From Sphingomonas vulcanisoli (GTDB taxonomy: Bacteria; Pseudomonadota; Alphaproteobacteria; Sphingomonadales; Sphingomonadaceae), in contig NZ_JAAOZC010000003.1 of the NCBI RefSeq assembly GCF_011761305.1, forward strand, positions 62,001-126,000: a stretch of 64,000 nucleotides of DNA, read 5' to 3'. This document shows positions 44,285 to 53,305 of this stretch, one piece after another. Under the pieces are notes generated by a model. The model had not been told where the DNA came from. It made no database searches and was given only the letters and a program-made list of their open reading frames with translations. The number at the start of each line of letters is the position of its first letter. Positions within the stretch are counted from its first letter, which is position 1. The position numbers were made by a program, and so were the translations under genes.

Positions 44285-45058
44285 ATGTCGCTCACCGATC
44301 GTGAAAAGGAGACGCTGCGGCTCTTGCTCGTCGGTCACGACGCGAAATCGATTGCCGGAGAGCTTGGTATATCGGTGCATACGGTGAACGAACGCCTACG
44401 CGACGCGCGGCGGAAACTTGGCGTATCGAGCAGCCGTGAAGCAGCCCGAAGGCTAGCAAGCCTTGATGCCAACGACCCCCAATTTCTCGCAGCCAAGGAT
44501 TTTGGGGTCGCGCCCATGGCTGTCATTGCCAAGGGCGATGCGCGCCCCAATCGGGGTCTTGGCGCTGGGCAACCCCTCGCCTGGTTAGGTGGAGGGATGA
44601 TCCTGATGTCACTGTTGGTCGCCGCAATCGCCATATCGTCTTTAATCCACGCGGGCGGCGGCGTCGCCCAACCGGCCAGTCCCGGCTTACAGCCGATCGC
44701 GGTGTCGCCAAACGCACCTCAATCGGCCGCCGCTTTGTCGGCGCGAAGCTGGGTTGCCTTGCTCGATGGTGCTCGATGGGCCGACAGCTGGACCGCTACC
44801 GGAGCGTTGTTCAAGTCTCAGATCACGCAGGCGCAATGGGCTACCACTGTAACAGGTGTTCGGGCACCACTAGGAGCCGCGTATTCGCGGATGTTACAGA
44901 CCGAGACGAAAACCGACGCACTTCCCGGGGCGCCAAAGGGCGAGTATGACGTCATTCAGTTCCAGACCAACTTTGCCCAGAAGCGGGATGCCGTAGAAAC
45001 CGTCATTCTTACCCGCGAAGGCTCGGTCTGGAAGGTGAATGGATACTTTATTCGCTGA
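44285..45058 (+). CDS. Membrane-tethered LuxR-type HTH regulator with C-terminal DUF4019-like domain
   Basis: A 257-residue protein. Residues 1-60 are a LuxR/sigma-4-like helix-turn-helix (LTDREKETLRLLLVGHDAKSIAGELGISVHTVNERLRDARRKLGV), unusually at the N-terminus. A single transmembrane segment (LAWLGGGMILMSLLVAAIAISSLI, about 98-121) follows, then an extracytoplasmic domain (about 150-257) resembling DUF4019 (SWVALLDGARWADSWTATGALFKSQITQ). The design suggests an envelope sensor that controls transcription from the membrane. GGAGGG precedes ATG 44285. The base composition is a little less GC-rich than its neighbours. Confidence 0.82.
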   Translation: MSLTDREKETLRLLLVGHDAKSIAGELGISVHTVNERLRDARRKLGVSSSREAARRLASLDANDPQFLAAKDFGVAPMAVIAKGDARPNRGLGAGQPLAWLGGGMILMSLLVAAIAISSLIHAGGGVAQPASPGLQPIAVSPNAPQSAAALSARSWVALLDGARWADSWTATGALFKSQITQAQWATTVTGVRAPLGAAYSRMLQTETKTDALPGAPKGEYDVIQFQTNFAQKRDAVETVILTREGSVWKVNGYFIR

Positions 45059-45109
45059 TTGCTGACCGGCAGCACCTAGAGGCAGCGGCCAGATCGAAAG
45101 GCCGCCGTT

Positions 45110-46515
<1,406 letters not shown>

Positions 46516-46647
46516 ATGGCTGACGGCGCCAAGATGGATATGCCTGCGCATGAACGCAGCTATGCCAGCTTCATCGCGATGGCCCGCTGGGGCGCTATCG
46601 CCGTTGCGATCATTGCCGCGATCGTTATTCTGATCATCGCGCGCTGA
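46516..46647 (+). CDS. aa3-type cytochrome c oxidase subunit IV-like small membrane protein
   Basis: Encodes 43 residues: a short polar N-terminus (MADGAKMDMPAHERSYASF) and one transmembrane helix (IAMARWGAIAVAIIAAIVILIIA). This size and layout match the alphaproteobacterial aa3-type oxidase subunit IV family, often found directly before pntA. TAGGA precedes the ATG, and the TGA overlaps the pntA ATG (TGATG), so it heads the pnt operon. Confidence 0.8.
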   Translation: MADGAKMDMPAHERSYASFIAMARWGAIAVAIIAAIVILIIAR

Positions 46648-47774
46648 TGGCGCAGCGGATCGCGGTCCTGCGGGAGGAGGCCGCGGGGGAGCGCCGCGTC
46701 GCCGCCACGCCTGAGACGGTCAAGAAGTATATCGCGCTGGGCGCGACCGTCGCGGTTGAGGCCGGCGCGGGCATAGGCGCTTCGGTCTCCGACGCCGCGT
46801 TCGCCGATGCCGGGGCCGAGATCGGGCCACGCGCGCAGGTGGTGGCCGGTGCCGACATCATTCTCGGCATCCAGGGGCCGGAGGTTGCGAGCCTCGCCGG
46901 CGCCAAGCCGGGCGCCTGGCTGGTCGCGGGGCTCAATCCCTTCGCCGAGAAAGCGCGGATGGAGGCGTATGCCGCCGCGGGCATCGAGGCGCTGGCGATG
47001 GAGTGGATGCCGCGCATCACGCGCGCGCAATCGATGGATATCCTCTCCTCGCAATCCAATCTCGCGGGCTACAAAGCGGTGCTGCTGGCGGCTGCCGAAT
47101 ATGGCCGCGCCTTCCCGATGATGATGACCGCGGCGGGCACCGTCTCCGCCGCGCGCGCCTTCATCATGGGCGTCGGCGTCGCAGGGCTGCAGGCGATCGC
47201 CACCGCGCGACGGCTCGGCGCGCAGGTCTCGGCTACAGACGTGCGTTCGGCCACGAAGGAGCAGATCCAGAGCTTGGGTGCCAAGCCGATCTTCGTCGAG
47301 AATGTGAAGGGGATCGAGGGCGAGGGCTCGGGCGGCTACGCCACCGAGATGAGCGAGGAATATCAGAAGGCGCAGGCCGAACTGGTCTCCGCGCATATCG
47401 CCAAGCAGGACATTGTCATCACCACCGCGCTGATTCCGGGGCGTCCGGCGCCGCGGCTGATCAGCGATGCGCAGATCGCAACGATGCGGGCGGGTAGCGT
47501 GATCGTCGATCTCGCGGCGGAAAGCGGCGGCAATGTCGAAGGCGCGGTCTCGGGCAAGACGATCGAGAAGCATGGCGTGAAGATCATCGGCGCCAAGAAT
47601 ATGGCCGGCACACTCGCCGCCGATTCCTCCGCGCTGTTCAGCCGCAACCTCTACAACTTCCTTTCCGCTTTCTGGGACAAGGAAGCGGGCAAGCCCGTGC
47701 TGGATGCGGAGATCGGCGATGCGATCCGGGTGACGCAAGGCGGCAAGATCGTCAGCGCGAGGCTGCTAGGGTGA
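46647..47774 (+). CDS. pntA: NAD(P) transhydrogenase subunit alpha part 1 (NAD-binding domain)
   Basis: A 375-residue soluble alpha-1 subunit: RIAVLREEAAGERRVAATPETVKKYIALG at the start, the RxR...LSSQSNLAGYKAV motif, the NAD-binding GVGVAGLQAIATARRLGAQVSATDVR (about 173-198), and GYATEMSE. It binds NAD(H) and works with the membrane parts to couple hydride transfer to proton flow, making NADPH. In this genome it is separated from its partner alpha-2 by a palindrome, a DUF559 nuclease gene and a small membrane-protein gene. Confidence 0.97.
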   Translation: MAQRIAVLREEAAGERRVAATPETVKKYIALGATVAVEAGAGIGASVSDAAFADAGAEIGPRAQVVAGADIILGIQGPEVASLAGAKPGAWLVAGLNPFAEKARMEAYAAAGIEALAMEWMPRITRAQSMDILSSQSNLAGYKAVLLAAAEYGRAFPMMMTAAGTVSAARAFIMGVGVAGLQAIATARRLGAQVSATDVRSATKEQIQSLGAKPIFVENVKGIEGEGSGGYATEMSEEYQKAQAELVSAHIAKQDIVITTALIPGRPAPRLISDAQIATMRAGSVIVDLAAESGGNVEGAVSGKTIEKHGVKIIGAKNMAGTLAADSSALFSRNLYNFLSAFWDKEAGKPVLDAEIGDAIRVTQGGKIVSARLLG

Positions 47775-47789
47775 TAGACGTTCGCCCCA

Positions 47790-47910
47790 ATCCTCCCCTG
47801 CAAGGGGAGGGGGACCATGCGCAGCATGGTGGAAGGGTATCCCGCTATCGAAAGGGTGACACCCCTCCGTCATCGCTGACGCGATGCCACCTCCCCTTGC
47901 AGGGGAGGAT
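47790..47910. repeat. Family A structured palindrome, copy 5, inside the pnt operon
   Basis: Ends ATCCTCCCCTGC and GCAGGGGAGGAT. Inner hairpins ACCATGC-GCA-GCATGGT and CATCGC-TGAC-GCGATG, nearly the same as copy 4. Its right end lies five bases before the DUF559 start codon and supplies its ribosome-binding site. Confidence 0.92.
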
Positions 47911-47914
47911 CTGA

Positions 47915-48289
47915 ATGCTTCAGGGTTTGAAGCATGTCGGCGGCCAGGCGCGCAGTCTTCGGCAGGACATGTCGTTGCCGGAAGTGCTATTGTGGCGCCT
48001 CCTCCGTCAGCGACCTGCTGGCCTCAAGTTTAGACGCCAGCATCCAAGTGGGCCTTATGTCGCCGACTTCTATTGCCATGAGGCGCGCCTTATTGTGGAG
48101 ATCGACGGCGAAGCGCACAACTTCGGTGATCGTCCCGCGAGAGACGCTGTCAGGGACTGCTGGTTTGAAGCGCGCGGATTGACCGTTTTCAGGCTCTCCG
48201 CCGCAGATGTCTTGCGCAATGTGGATGCCGCAGCGGATGCGATCACATGTGCTGCTCAAGTATCCTGTCCGGGGGAGGATCATCGGTGA
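47915..48289 (+). CDS. DUF559 (Vsr-like, PD-(D/E)XK) endonuclease domain protein
   Basis: A 124-residue protein of the DUF559 family: MSLPEVLLWRLLRQRPAGLKFRRQHP, YVADFYC with the catalytic aspartate (about 52), LIVEIDGEAHNFG with Glu/Asp (about 63-65), DAVRDCWFEARGLTVFRL and the VLRNVD tail. The fold is related to the Vsr nick endonuclease. The GGGGAGGAT end of the palindrome provides the Shine-Dalgarno. The last 25 bases contain a shortened repeat end (ATCCTGTCC-GGGGGAGGAT, 48262-48280), and the stop overlaps the next start. It interrupts the pnt operon and has no obvious metabolic link to it, so it is probably mobile. Confidence 0.88.
   Translation: MLQGLKHVGGQARSLRQDMSLPEVLLWRLLRQRPAGLKFRRQHPSGPYVADFYCHEARLIVEIDGEAHNFGDRPARDAVRDCWFEARGLTVFRLSAADVLRNVDAAADAITCAAQVSCPGEDHR
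48262..48280. repeat. Shortened family A end pair at the 3' end of the DUF559 gene
   Basis: A 19-bp copy of just the element ends, ATCCT-GTCCGGGGG-AGGAT, inside the last codons of DUF559. Its GGGAGG is correctly spaced to act as the Shine-Dalgarno for GTG 48286. Confidence 0.6.
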
Positions 48290-48450
48290 GTGAGGCGCTC
48301 AAGGCATGGGCGAAGGTGCTGGGCTTCCTGCTGGCCTTCCTCCTGATCCTCGGCTCCGTCGCCTATTTCACCGGACGCCTGGCCGGGCCGCGCGCGGATC
48401 GGCATGGCACCAAGTTCGTAACCCCACCGTCTGCGGAGGCTCGGCACTGA
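48286..48450 (+). CDS. Small single-span membrane protein in the pnt operon
   Basis: Encodes 54 residues with one transmembrane helix (VLGFLLAFLLILGSVAYFTG, about 9-28) and a basic C-terminal tail. The start is GTG 48286, overlapping the DUF559 TGA (GTGA), and its TGA overlaps the ATG of the next pnt gene. I do not recognise a family. Its position suggests an accessory role in the transhydrogenase, or a leftover of the original junction. Confidence 0.7.
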   Translation: MSEALKAWAKVLGFLLAFLLILGSVAYFTGRLAGPRADRHGTKFVTPPSAEARH

Positions 48451-48743
48451 TGGACTTTCTTTCGATCCTGTCGATCTTCGTAATGGCCTGTTTCGTTGGC
48501 TATTATGTCGTCTGGTCGGTGACGCCCGCGCTGCATACGCCGCTGATGGCCGTCACCAACGCGATCTCGTCGGTGATTATCGTCGGTGCGCTGATCGCCA
48601 GCGCGGCAGTGGGGATCGGCGGCAGCGGGGCGGCGTCCAAATGGCTGGGATTGCTCGCTGTCGTGTTCGCCAGCATCAACATCTTCGGGGGCTTCGCGGT
48701 GACCGCGCGGATGCTCGCCATGTATAAAAAGAAGGTGCGCTGA
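48450..48743 (+). CDS. pntA: NAD(P) transhydrogenase subunit alpha part 2 (membrane domain)
   Basis: A 97-residue membrane subunit with three hydrophobic helices: FLSILSIFVMACFVGYYVVWSVTP, then LMAVTNAISSVIIVGALIAS with the conserved TPLMAVTNAISSV, and WLGLLAVVFASINIFGGFAVTARML. It forms part of the proton channel of the transhydrogenase. In alphaproteobacteria the alpha chain is commonly split into two genes, as here. Confidence 0.95.
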   Translation: MDFLSILSIFVMACFVGYYVVWSVTPALHTPLMAVTNAISSVIIVGALIASAAVGIGGSGAASKWLGLLAVVFASINIFGGFAVTARMLAMYKKKVR

Positions 48744-48769
48744 TGCACCGCCGGGGGGATTGCTAGAAC

Positions 48770-50209
48770 ATGCACGAGGGGCTTCCGGTCAATCCGTGGG
48801 CGGCGCTGGCGTATCTGATCGCCGGCATCTGCTTCATCCTCGCGCTTCGCGGGCTATCCTCGCCGGTATCAAGCCAGCGCGGCAACCGCTTCGGCATGGC
48901 CGGCATGACCATCGCCGTGGTGACAACCTTGGTCACGCACTATCCGATGGTGGCGGGTGCAATCGACACCACGACGGCGATCGAAATCCTGATCGCGATC
49001 GGGATCGGCGCGGCGATCGGTATCCTCACCGCGCGGCGGATCGCGATGACCGACATGCCGCAGCTGGTGGCGGCGTTCCACAGCCTCGTCGGCTTGGCCG
49101 CCGTACTGGTGGCGTGCAGCGCCTTCCTCAATCCGGCAGCGTTCGGGATCGTCGATGCGGCGGGCCACATCCTTACCGTCAGCCGGATCGAGATGGGGCT
49201 GGGCGTCGCGATCGGCGCGATTACCTTCTCCGGCTCGGTGATCGCCTTCCTCAAGCTCAATGGCAATATGGGCGGCAAGCCGATCATGCTGCCGGGCCGC
49301 CACGTCCTCAATCTGGCCGTGCTCGCCGGCATCCTCGCTCTGATCGCTTACTTCACGCAGGATCAGAGCGGCTGGGTGTTTTGGACGGTGACGGGGCTGA
49401 GCTTCTCGATCGGCTTCCTGCTGATCATCCCGATCGGCGGCGCGGACATGCCGGTCGTCGTCTCGATGCTCAACAGCTATTCGGGCTGGGCGGCGGCCGC
49501 GATGGGCTTCACGCTGCACAATACGGCGATGATCATCACCGGCGCGTTGGTAGGCTCGTCGGGCGCGATCCTGAGCTACATCATGTGCCGCGCGATGAAC
49601 CGCAGCTTCATCAGCGTCATCGCCGGCGGCTTCGGCGCGGTCGCGGATACCAGCGGCGGCGAGGCCAAGGAGCAGCGCCCGTGGAAGCGCGGATCGGCCG
49701 AGGATGCCGCCTTCCTGATGCAACAGGCCAACCAGGTCATCATCGTCCCCGGTTACGGCATGGCGGTGGCGCAGGCGCAGCACGCGCTGCGCGAGATGGG
49801 CGACATCCTCAAGAAGGAAGGCGTCAGCGTCAAATATGCCATCCACCCCGTCGCGGGCCGCATGCCCGGCCACATGAACGTGCTGCTTGCCGAGGCGAAC
49901 GTGCCCTATGACGAGGTGTTCGAACTGGAGGATATCAACGGCGAATTCGCGCAGACCGACGTGGCCTTCGTGATCGGCGCCAATGACGTCACCAACCCCG
50001 CCGCCAAGACTGACAAGAGTTCACCGATCTACGGCATGCCCGTGCTGGACGTGGAAAAGGCCAAGACTGTCCTGTTTGTGAAGCGATCGATGGGCGGCGT
50101 CGGCTACGCGGGTGTGGACAACGATGTTTTCTACATGGATAATACCATGATGCTGCTGGCCGACGCCAAGAAGATGGTCGAGGAAATCGTCAAGGCGATG
50201 GCGCACTGA
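48770..50209 (+). CDS. pntB: NAD(P) transhydrogenase subunit beta
   Basis: A 479-residue subunit: about eight or nine N-terminal transmembrane helices (to about residue 265) and a C-terminal NADP-binding domain with VIIVPGYGMAVAQAQHALREM, VKYAIHPVAGRMPGHMNVLLAEA, YDEVFELEDIN and IGANDVTNPAA. It completes the proton-driven transhydrogenase that makes NADPH. It is followed, in TGATG overlap, by a small lysine-rich protein gene. Confidence 0.97.
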   Translation: MHEGLPVNPWAALAYLIAGICFILALRGLSSPVSSQRGNRFGMAGMTIAVVTTLVTHYPMVAGAIDTTTAIEILIAIGIGAAIGILTARRIAMTDMPQLVAAFHSLVGLAAVLVACSAFLNPAAFGIVDAAGHILTVSRIEMGLGVAIGAITFSGSVIAFLKLNGNMGGKPIMLPGRHVLNLAVLAGILALIAYFTQDQSGWVFWTVTGLSFSIGFLLIIPIGGADMPVVVSMLNSYSGWAAAAMGFTLHNTAMIITGALVGSSGAILSYIMCRAMNRSFISVIAGGFGAVADTSGGEAKEQRPWKRGSAEDAAFLMQQANQVIIVPGYGMAVAQAQHALREMGDILKKEGVSVKYAIHPVAGRMPGHMNVLLAEANVPYDEVFELEDINGEFAQTDVAFVIGANDVTNPAAKTDKSSPIYGMPVLDVEKAKTVLFVKRSMGGVGYAGVDNDVFYMDNTMMLLADAKKMVEEIVKAMAH

Positions 50210-50409
50210 TGGCGGGCACAAAGAAATCGTCTGGGAAGAAGGCTGCCCCCGCGAAAGCAGCGCCGGAGCAGCGCAAGCCGGCCAAGCCAAAGGCTTCGGG
50301 CAACAACACGGGTTTGCTGGTCGGCGCCGGTATTGGATCGGCGGCGATCGCGGCGGCCGTATTGTGGGTCAGCCGGGCCAAAAAGAAGCCCGAAGCGCCG
50401 ACGCGCTAG
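50209..50409 (+). CDS. Small lysine/alanine-rich membrane-anchored protein
   Basis: Encodes 66 residues. The first 30 resemble the basic tails of histone-like or H1-like proteins (KKSSGKKAAPAKAAPEQRKPAKPK), and a single transmembrane helix (GLLVGAGIGSAAIAAAVLWV) follows, then a short basic tail. It starts inside the pntB stop (TGATG), so it is translated with the operon. The function is unknown; the charged tail could bind DNA, RNA or anionic lipid at the membrane. Confidence 0.7.
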   Translation: MAGTKKSSGKKAAPAKAAPEQRKPAKPKASGNNTGLLVGAGIGSAAIAAAVLWVSRAKKKPEAPTR

Positions 50410-50418
50410 ACCCCCGCC

Positions 50419-51366
50419 TCAGGCTATTTTCGCGCGAAGCTGCGTCTTGCGCTTTCTCAATGTCGCGCCGCAGATTCCAAGCCCGCCCAGTAGGGTTTCC
50501 CAGGTCGTTGGCTCCGGCACGTCGCTGTTGAGCGCGCTGCCGAAGGTGATCGTGAAGCTCGGGTCGACGTCCACGGTGGCGGTGATGCCGATCGTGTAGG
50601 CGCCGGCCAGCAAATCCTTGTTAAGTGTGGCGTTGAAGCCGTTGGCGGCGTTGAGATCCACGATCTCGTTCACGCCATTGCCCGAAAGGATCAGCTGAAA
50701 GCTGTCGGATTGCGCGGCATCGCCGATCGAGACAGTGCTTGTGAACGGATTTTCACCGTTCCAGTTGAAGCTGTAAAACTGGTCGAGTGCATCGGGGCCG
50801 ACCGAGCCCGTGATCGCGCTGACCGCCTCCTGCGTAAGCACCGTGGGATCGGCTTGGGTGCCGCCCGCGACCGTGACCGGGGTGACCTGCGTGATGGCGA
50901 GATTGCCGTACCAATGTTCGTGATGGATATTATCGGGGGCGAGTGCGGTATCGTAAGTGTAATACGGCGATCCGGCGATCTGCGGCGTACCGAACAGATT
51001 ATATTCGGTCGCGCCGATCGTGAACGCCACGCCGTTCATGTCCAGTACGCTGCTTTGATCGGGTGCAAGCAGATCGTCATAATGGAAATGGCCGTCGTAA
51101 TAGACGTTCGGCGCGGAGGGGTTCGTCAGGTAGCTCAACGCTTTGCCGTCAAACGTCCCGGTCATGGCGGTGATGGCGTTGCTGGCGGATGTGACGAACG
51201 TACCTTGGCTAATGACCCGGCCGTCATATCCCGTCATGTTTCCTGCCTGAAGCGATGTGGGATAGTTTCCCACCGGCGTGCTGCCCGTGAAGCTATAGGT
51301 ATAGACGGTCGCATCAGCGGCGACCGCCGTCAGCAGGCACGCGGCCCCCAGCAGAAACCTTACCAT
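50419..51366 (-). CDS. PEPxxWA-CTERM sorting-domain protein
   Basis: A 315-residue secreted protein with a signal peptide (MVRFLLGAACLLTAVAADA), a beta-rich body with repeated acidic and glycine segments, and a C-terminal sorting signal: PEPTTWE, a hydrophobic stretch (TLLGGLGICGATL) and a basic tail (RKRKTQLRAK). It is a likely exosortase substrate, to be anchored or released during EPS secretion. The GGGGGG run before ATG 51366 is the ribosome-binding site. The longer frame upstream is rejected. Confidence 0.9.
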   Translation of the reverse strand: MVRFLLGAACLLTAVAADATVYTYSFTGSTPVGNYPTSLQAGNMTGYDGRVISQGTFVTSASNAITAMTGTFDGKALSYLTNPSAPNVYYDGHFHYDDLLAPDQSSVLDMNGVAFTIGATEYNLFGTPQIAGSPYYTYDTALAPDNIHHEHWYGNLAITQVTPVTVAGGTQADPTVLTQEAVSAITGSVGPDALDQFYSFNWNGENPFTSTVSIGDAAQSDSFQLILSGNGVNEIVDLNAANGFNATLNKDLLAGAYTIGITATVDVDPSFTITFGSALNSDVPEPTTWETLLGGLGICGATLRKRKTQLRAKIA

Positions 51367-51454
51367 GATCGAACCCCCCGATTCGGTAGAAAACCGGGCA
51401 GAAGCTAACACGGACAAGCCGGGCGAGCTATCACCGATCGGGGGGCTCGGCTGA

Positions 51455-52012
51455 CTATCCCGCTGGCACTTCCTCCGCATCGGCCTCCTGCGTCGGGCCG
51501 AGATCGCCGGTTTCCAGCACCTTGCCGTAAAGCTCGGCCTGGCGGGAGCGGAGCTGTTCGCCGATCGCGTCGAGGTCGATCTTGCCGGCCTCGTGGGCTT
51601 CCTTCATCTCTTCGAACAGTTCCTCATCCTCCTCGTCGATATGATGGATGGTCTGTTCGCCGAGGACGTGGATCTTCGATTTGTAGAGCTCTTCGGTGCC
51701 CTTCATCTGCGCGATCTGACCCGCGAGATCCTTGCCGGCCGCATGTTCGACGATTCCTTCGTCGACATCATCGCCCTCACCGATCGCCTTGGCCGCCGGA
51801 TAGAGGATCTCCTCCTCGATCGTCATATGCACATCGAGGCGCAGGCACAGCTCGTCGCCGATCTTCTTGAGCGCGGCGCCCTCCGCCTCCTGGGCGGCAT
51901 CGAACAGTTCGCGGAACGTATGATGCTCCGTCTTCAGAACCTGAAGGGCGAGCGGATCGTCCTTGGCGATCCGATGGAGACCTTCGCCGTTGCGCTGCGT
52001 GTATTTGCCCAT
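51455..52012 (-). CDS. Hemerythrin domain-containing protein
   Basis: A 185-residue four-helix protein with the di-iron ligand pattern HHTFRELFD, RLDVHMTIEEEILYP and HHIDEEDEELF. It could bind oxygen or nitric oxide, or act in iron or redox sensing. It diverges from the winged-helix regulator gene. Confidence 0.9.
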   Translation of the reverse strand: MGKYTQRNGEGLHRIAKDDPLALQVLKTEHHTFRELFDAAQEAEGAALKKIGDELCLRLDVHMTIEEEILYPAAKAIGEGDDVDEGIVEHAAGKDLAGQIAQMKGTEELYKSKIHVLGEQTIHHIDEEDEELFEEMKEAHEAGKIDLDAIGEQLRSRQAELYGKVLETGDLGPTQEADAEEVPAG

Positions 52013-52100
52013 GATCGCCTCCTGTTAGCCATCGCGCATAGCGTTCGGCAGCACCGCGGGTTCCGCTTGACGTGCGCAGGAGCCGCTGGGATCGTGGGCC

Positions 52101-52901
52101 ATGGCGGCGAAGGTTCTCATTCTCAGCGATGATCCGGGATGCGAGGCGGAGCTTGGCGGCCTGGTGCGCGCGGCCGGCGGCTGGGTCGCCGCGACCGGTA
52201 CACCGCAGGCTTTCGAGGGTAAATTCGATCTGATCCTTGCCGACCTGCGCGGGTTCGAGGCGTTCGAGCGTTTCGCCGATGGCGATACGCCAATCATCGC
52301 GCAGATCGATGCGCAGGCGATCGATGCCGCGGCGGCGATCCTCGGCAAGGCGGAGCTGCTCGTCGATCCCGATGCGGTGGAATGGGCGGCGGCGATCGCC
52401 GTCGCTCTGGCGCAGGACGGTGCTTCGGTGCGCGAGACGGGTCTGCCCGCCCTGCGCCAGTTGAGTGAGGAAGCGGGGCGCATCGCGCGCGCCCTGGCCG
52501 ATCTTGCCGCGGCGGCCCCGGCGGTTACGCACCCACCGGTCGTTTCCGCGCCTTCCTTATCCGATGGCGCACCGATCAACGCGGCCTTCGTGCGCCGCCT
52601 GATCCGCAAGCGGCGGCTACGCGAACGCTTCTTTGCCGCGGAGATTTTCGCCGATCCCGCCTGGGACATGCTGCTCGATCTATACGCCGCCCGGCTGGAG
52701 GGCGCGCAGGTGGCGGTCTCCAGCCTGTGCATCGCTGCGCATGTGCCGCCGACCACGGCCTTGCGCTGGATCCGGGCGCTGACCGATCAGGGCCTGTTCC
52801 TCCGCCTCGCCGATCCAGCCGATCGCCGCCGGATGTTCGTGGCGCTGAGCGAAGGCGCGGCCGAGCGGATGGCCGCTTACCTGGCGCTGGCCGAGGGCTG
52901 A
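52101..52901 (+). CDS. Winged-helix (MarR-like) regulator with degenerate receiver-like N-terminus
   Basis: A 266-residue protein. The N-terminal 110 residues look like a receiver fold (VLILSDDPGC, FDLILADLRG with an aspartate in the usual phosphorylation place) but the rest of the receiver pattern is weak. The C-terminal 110 residues are a MarR-type winged helix (MLLDLYAARLEGAQVAVSSLCIAAHVPPTTALRWIRALTDQGLFLRL, then DRRRMFVALSEGA). It may respond to a signal through the N-domain. It diverges from the hemerythrin gene, which it may control. Confidence 0.8.
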   Translation: MAAKVLILSDDPGCEAELGGLVRAAGGWVAATGTPQAFEGKFDLILADLRGFEAFERFADGDTPIIAQIDAQAIDAAAAILGKAELLVDPDAVEWAAAIAVALAQDGASVRETGLPALRQLSEEAGRIARALADLAAAAPAVTHPPVVSAPSLSDGAPINAAFVRRLIRKRRLRERFFAAEIFADPAWDMLLDLYAARLEGAQVAVSSLCIAAHVPPTTALRWIRALTDQGLFLRLADPADRRRMFVALSEGAAERMAAYLALAEG

Positions 52902-52999
52902 CTCGCGTTCGTCACCTTTGATGACATTGTGCCCGTGGCTTGCGGGTGAGGGTCTTATGGTTGGGTGACGTCTTCTCCGCAGTAGGAACGCGAGAATCA

Positions 53000-53095
53000 A
53001 TGATGCAGCGGCTTTCACCCATGGCAGCGATCCGGTTCGGCCTATTGAGCAGCGTGCTGCTATGGTTTTTCCTGCTGGTCTTCATCCGTTCATGA
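53000..53095 (+). CDS. Possible 31-residue membrane peptide
   Basis: An ATG-ATG start with a short basic N-terminus (MMQRLSPMAAIRF) and one hydrophobic helix (GLLSSVLLWFFLLVFIRS). The ribosome-binding site is weak (GAGAA at 52992). It could be real, as short single-helix proteins are common. Not proven. Confidence 0.45.
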   Translation: MMQRLSPMAAIRFGLLSSVLLWFFLLVFIRS

Positions 53096-53157
53096 TCGGG
53101 TGAGCCGATCAGACAAAGCGGATCAATCTGTTTCCCCGATCAGGTAGCGGAGCGTAA

Positions 53158-53289
53158 ATGGACGGCATGGACGGAACCAAGATCATGACGCAGCCCGCGA
53201 AGGAGGGCTTACCCGGCGGCCTGCTGCTCGGCATCCTTGCCTCAAGCGGCCTGTGGGTGCTCATTGCCGAACTGCGCCACTTCGTTTGA
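53158..53289 (+). CDS. Possible 43-residue membrane peptide
   Basis: Encodes a polar N-terminus (MDGMDGTKIMTQPAKEG) and one hydrophobic helix (GLLLGILASSGLWVLIAEL). GGAG lies five bases before the ATG. It sits just upstream of the tRNA promoter. Function unknown. Confidence 0.5.
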   Translation: MDGMDGTKIMTQPAKEGLPGGLLLGILASSGLWVLIAELRHFV

Positions 53290-53305
53290 GATCGAAGGCG
53301 CAGGC

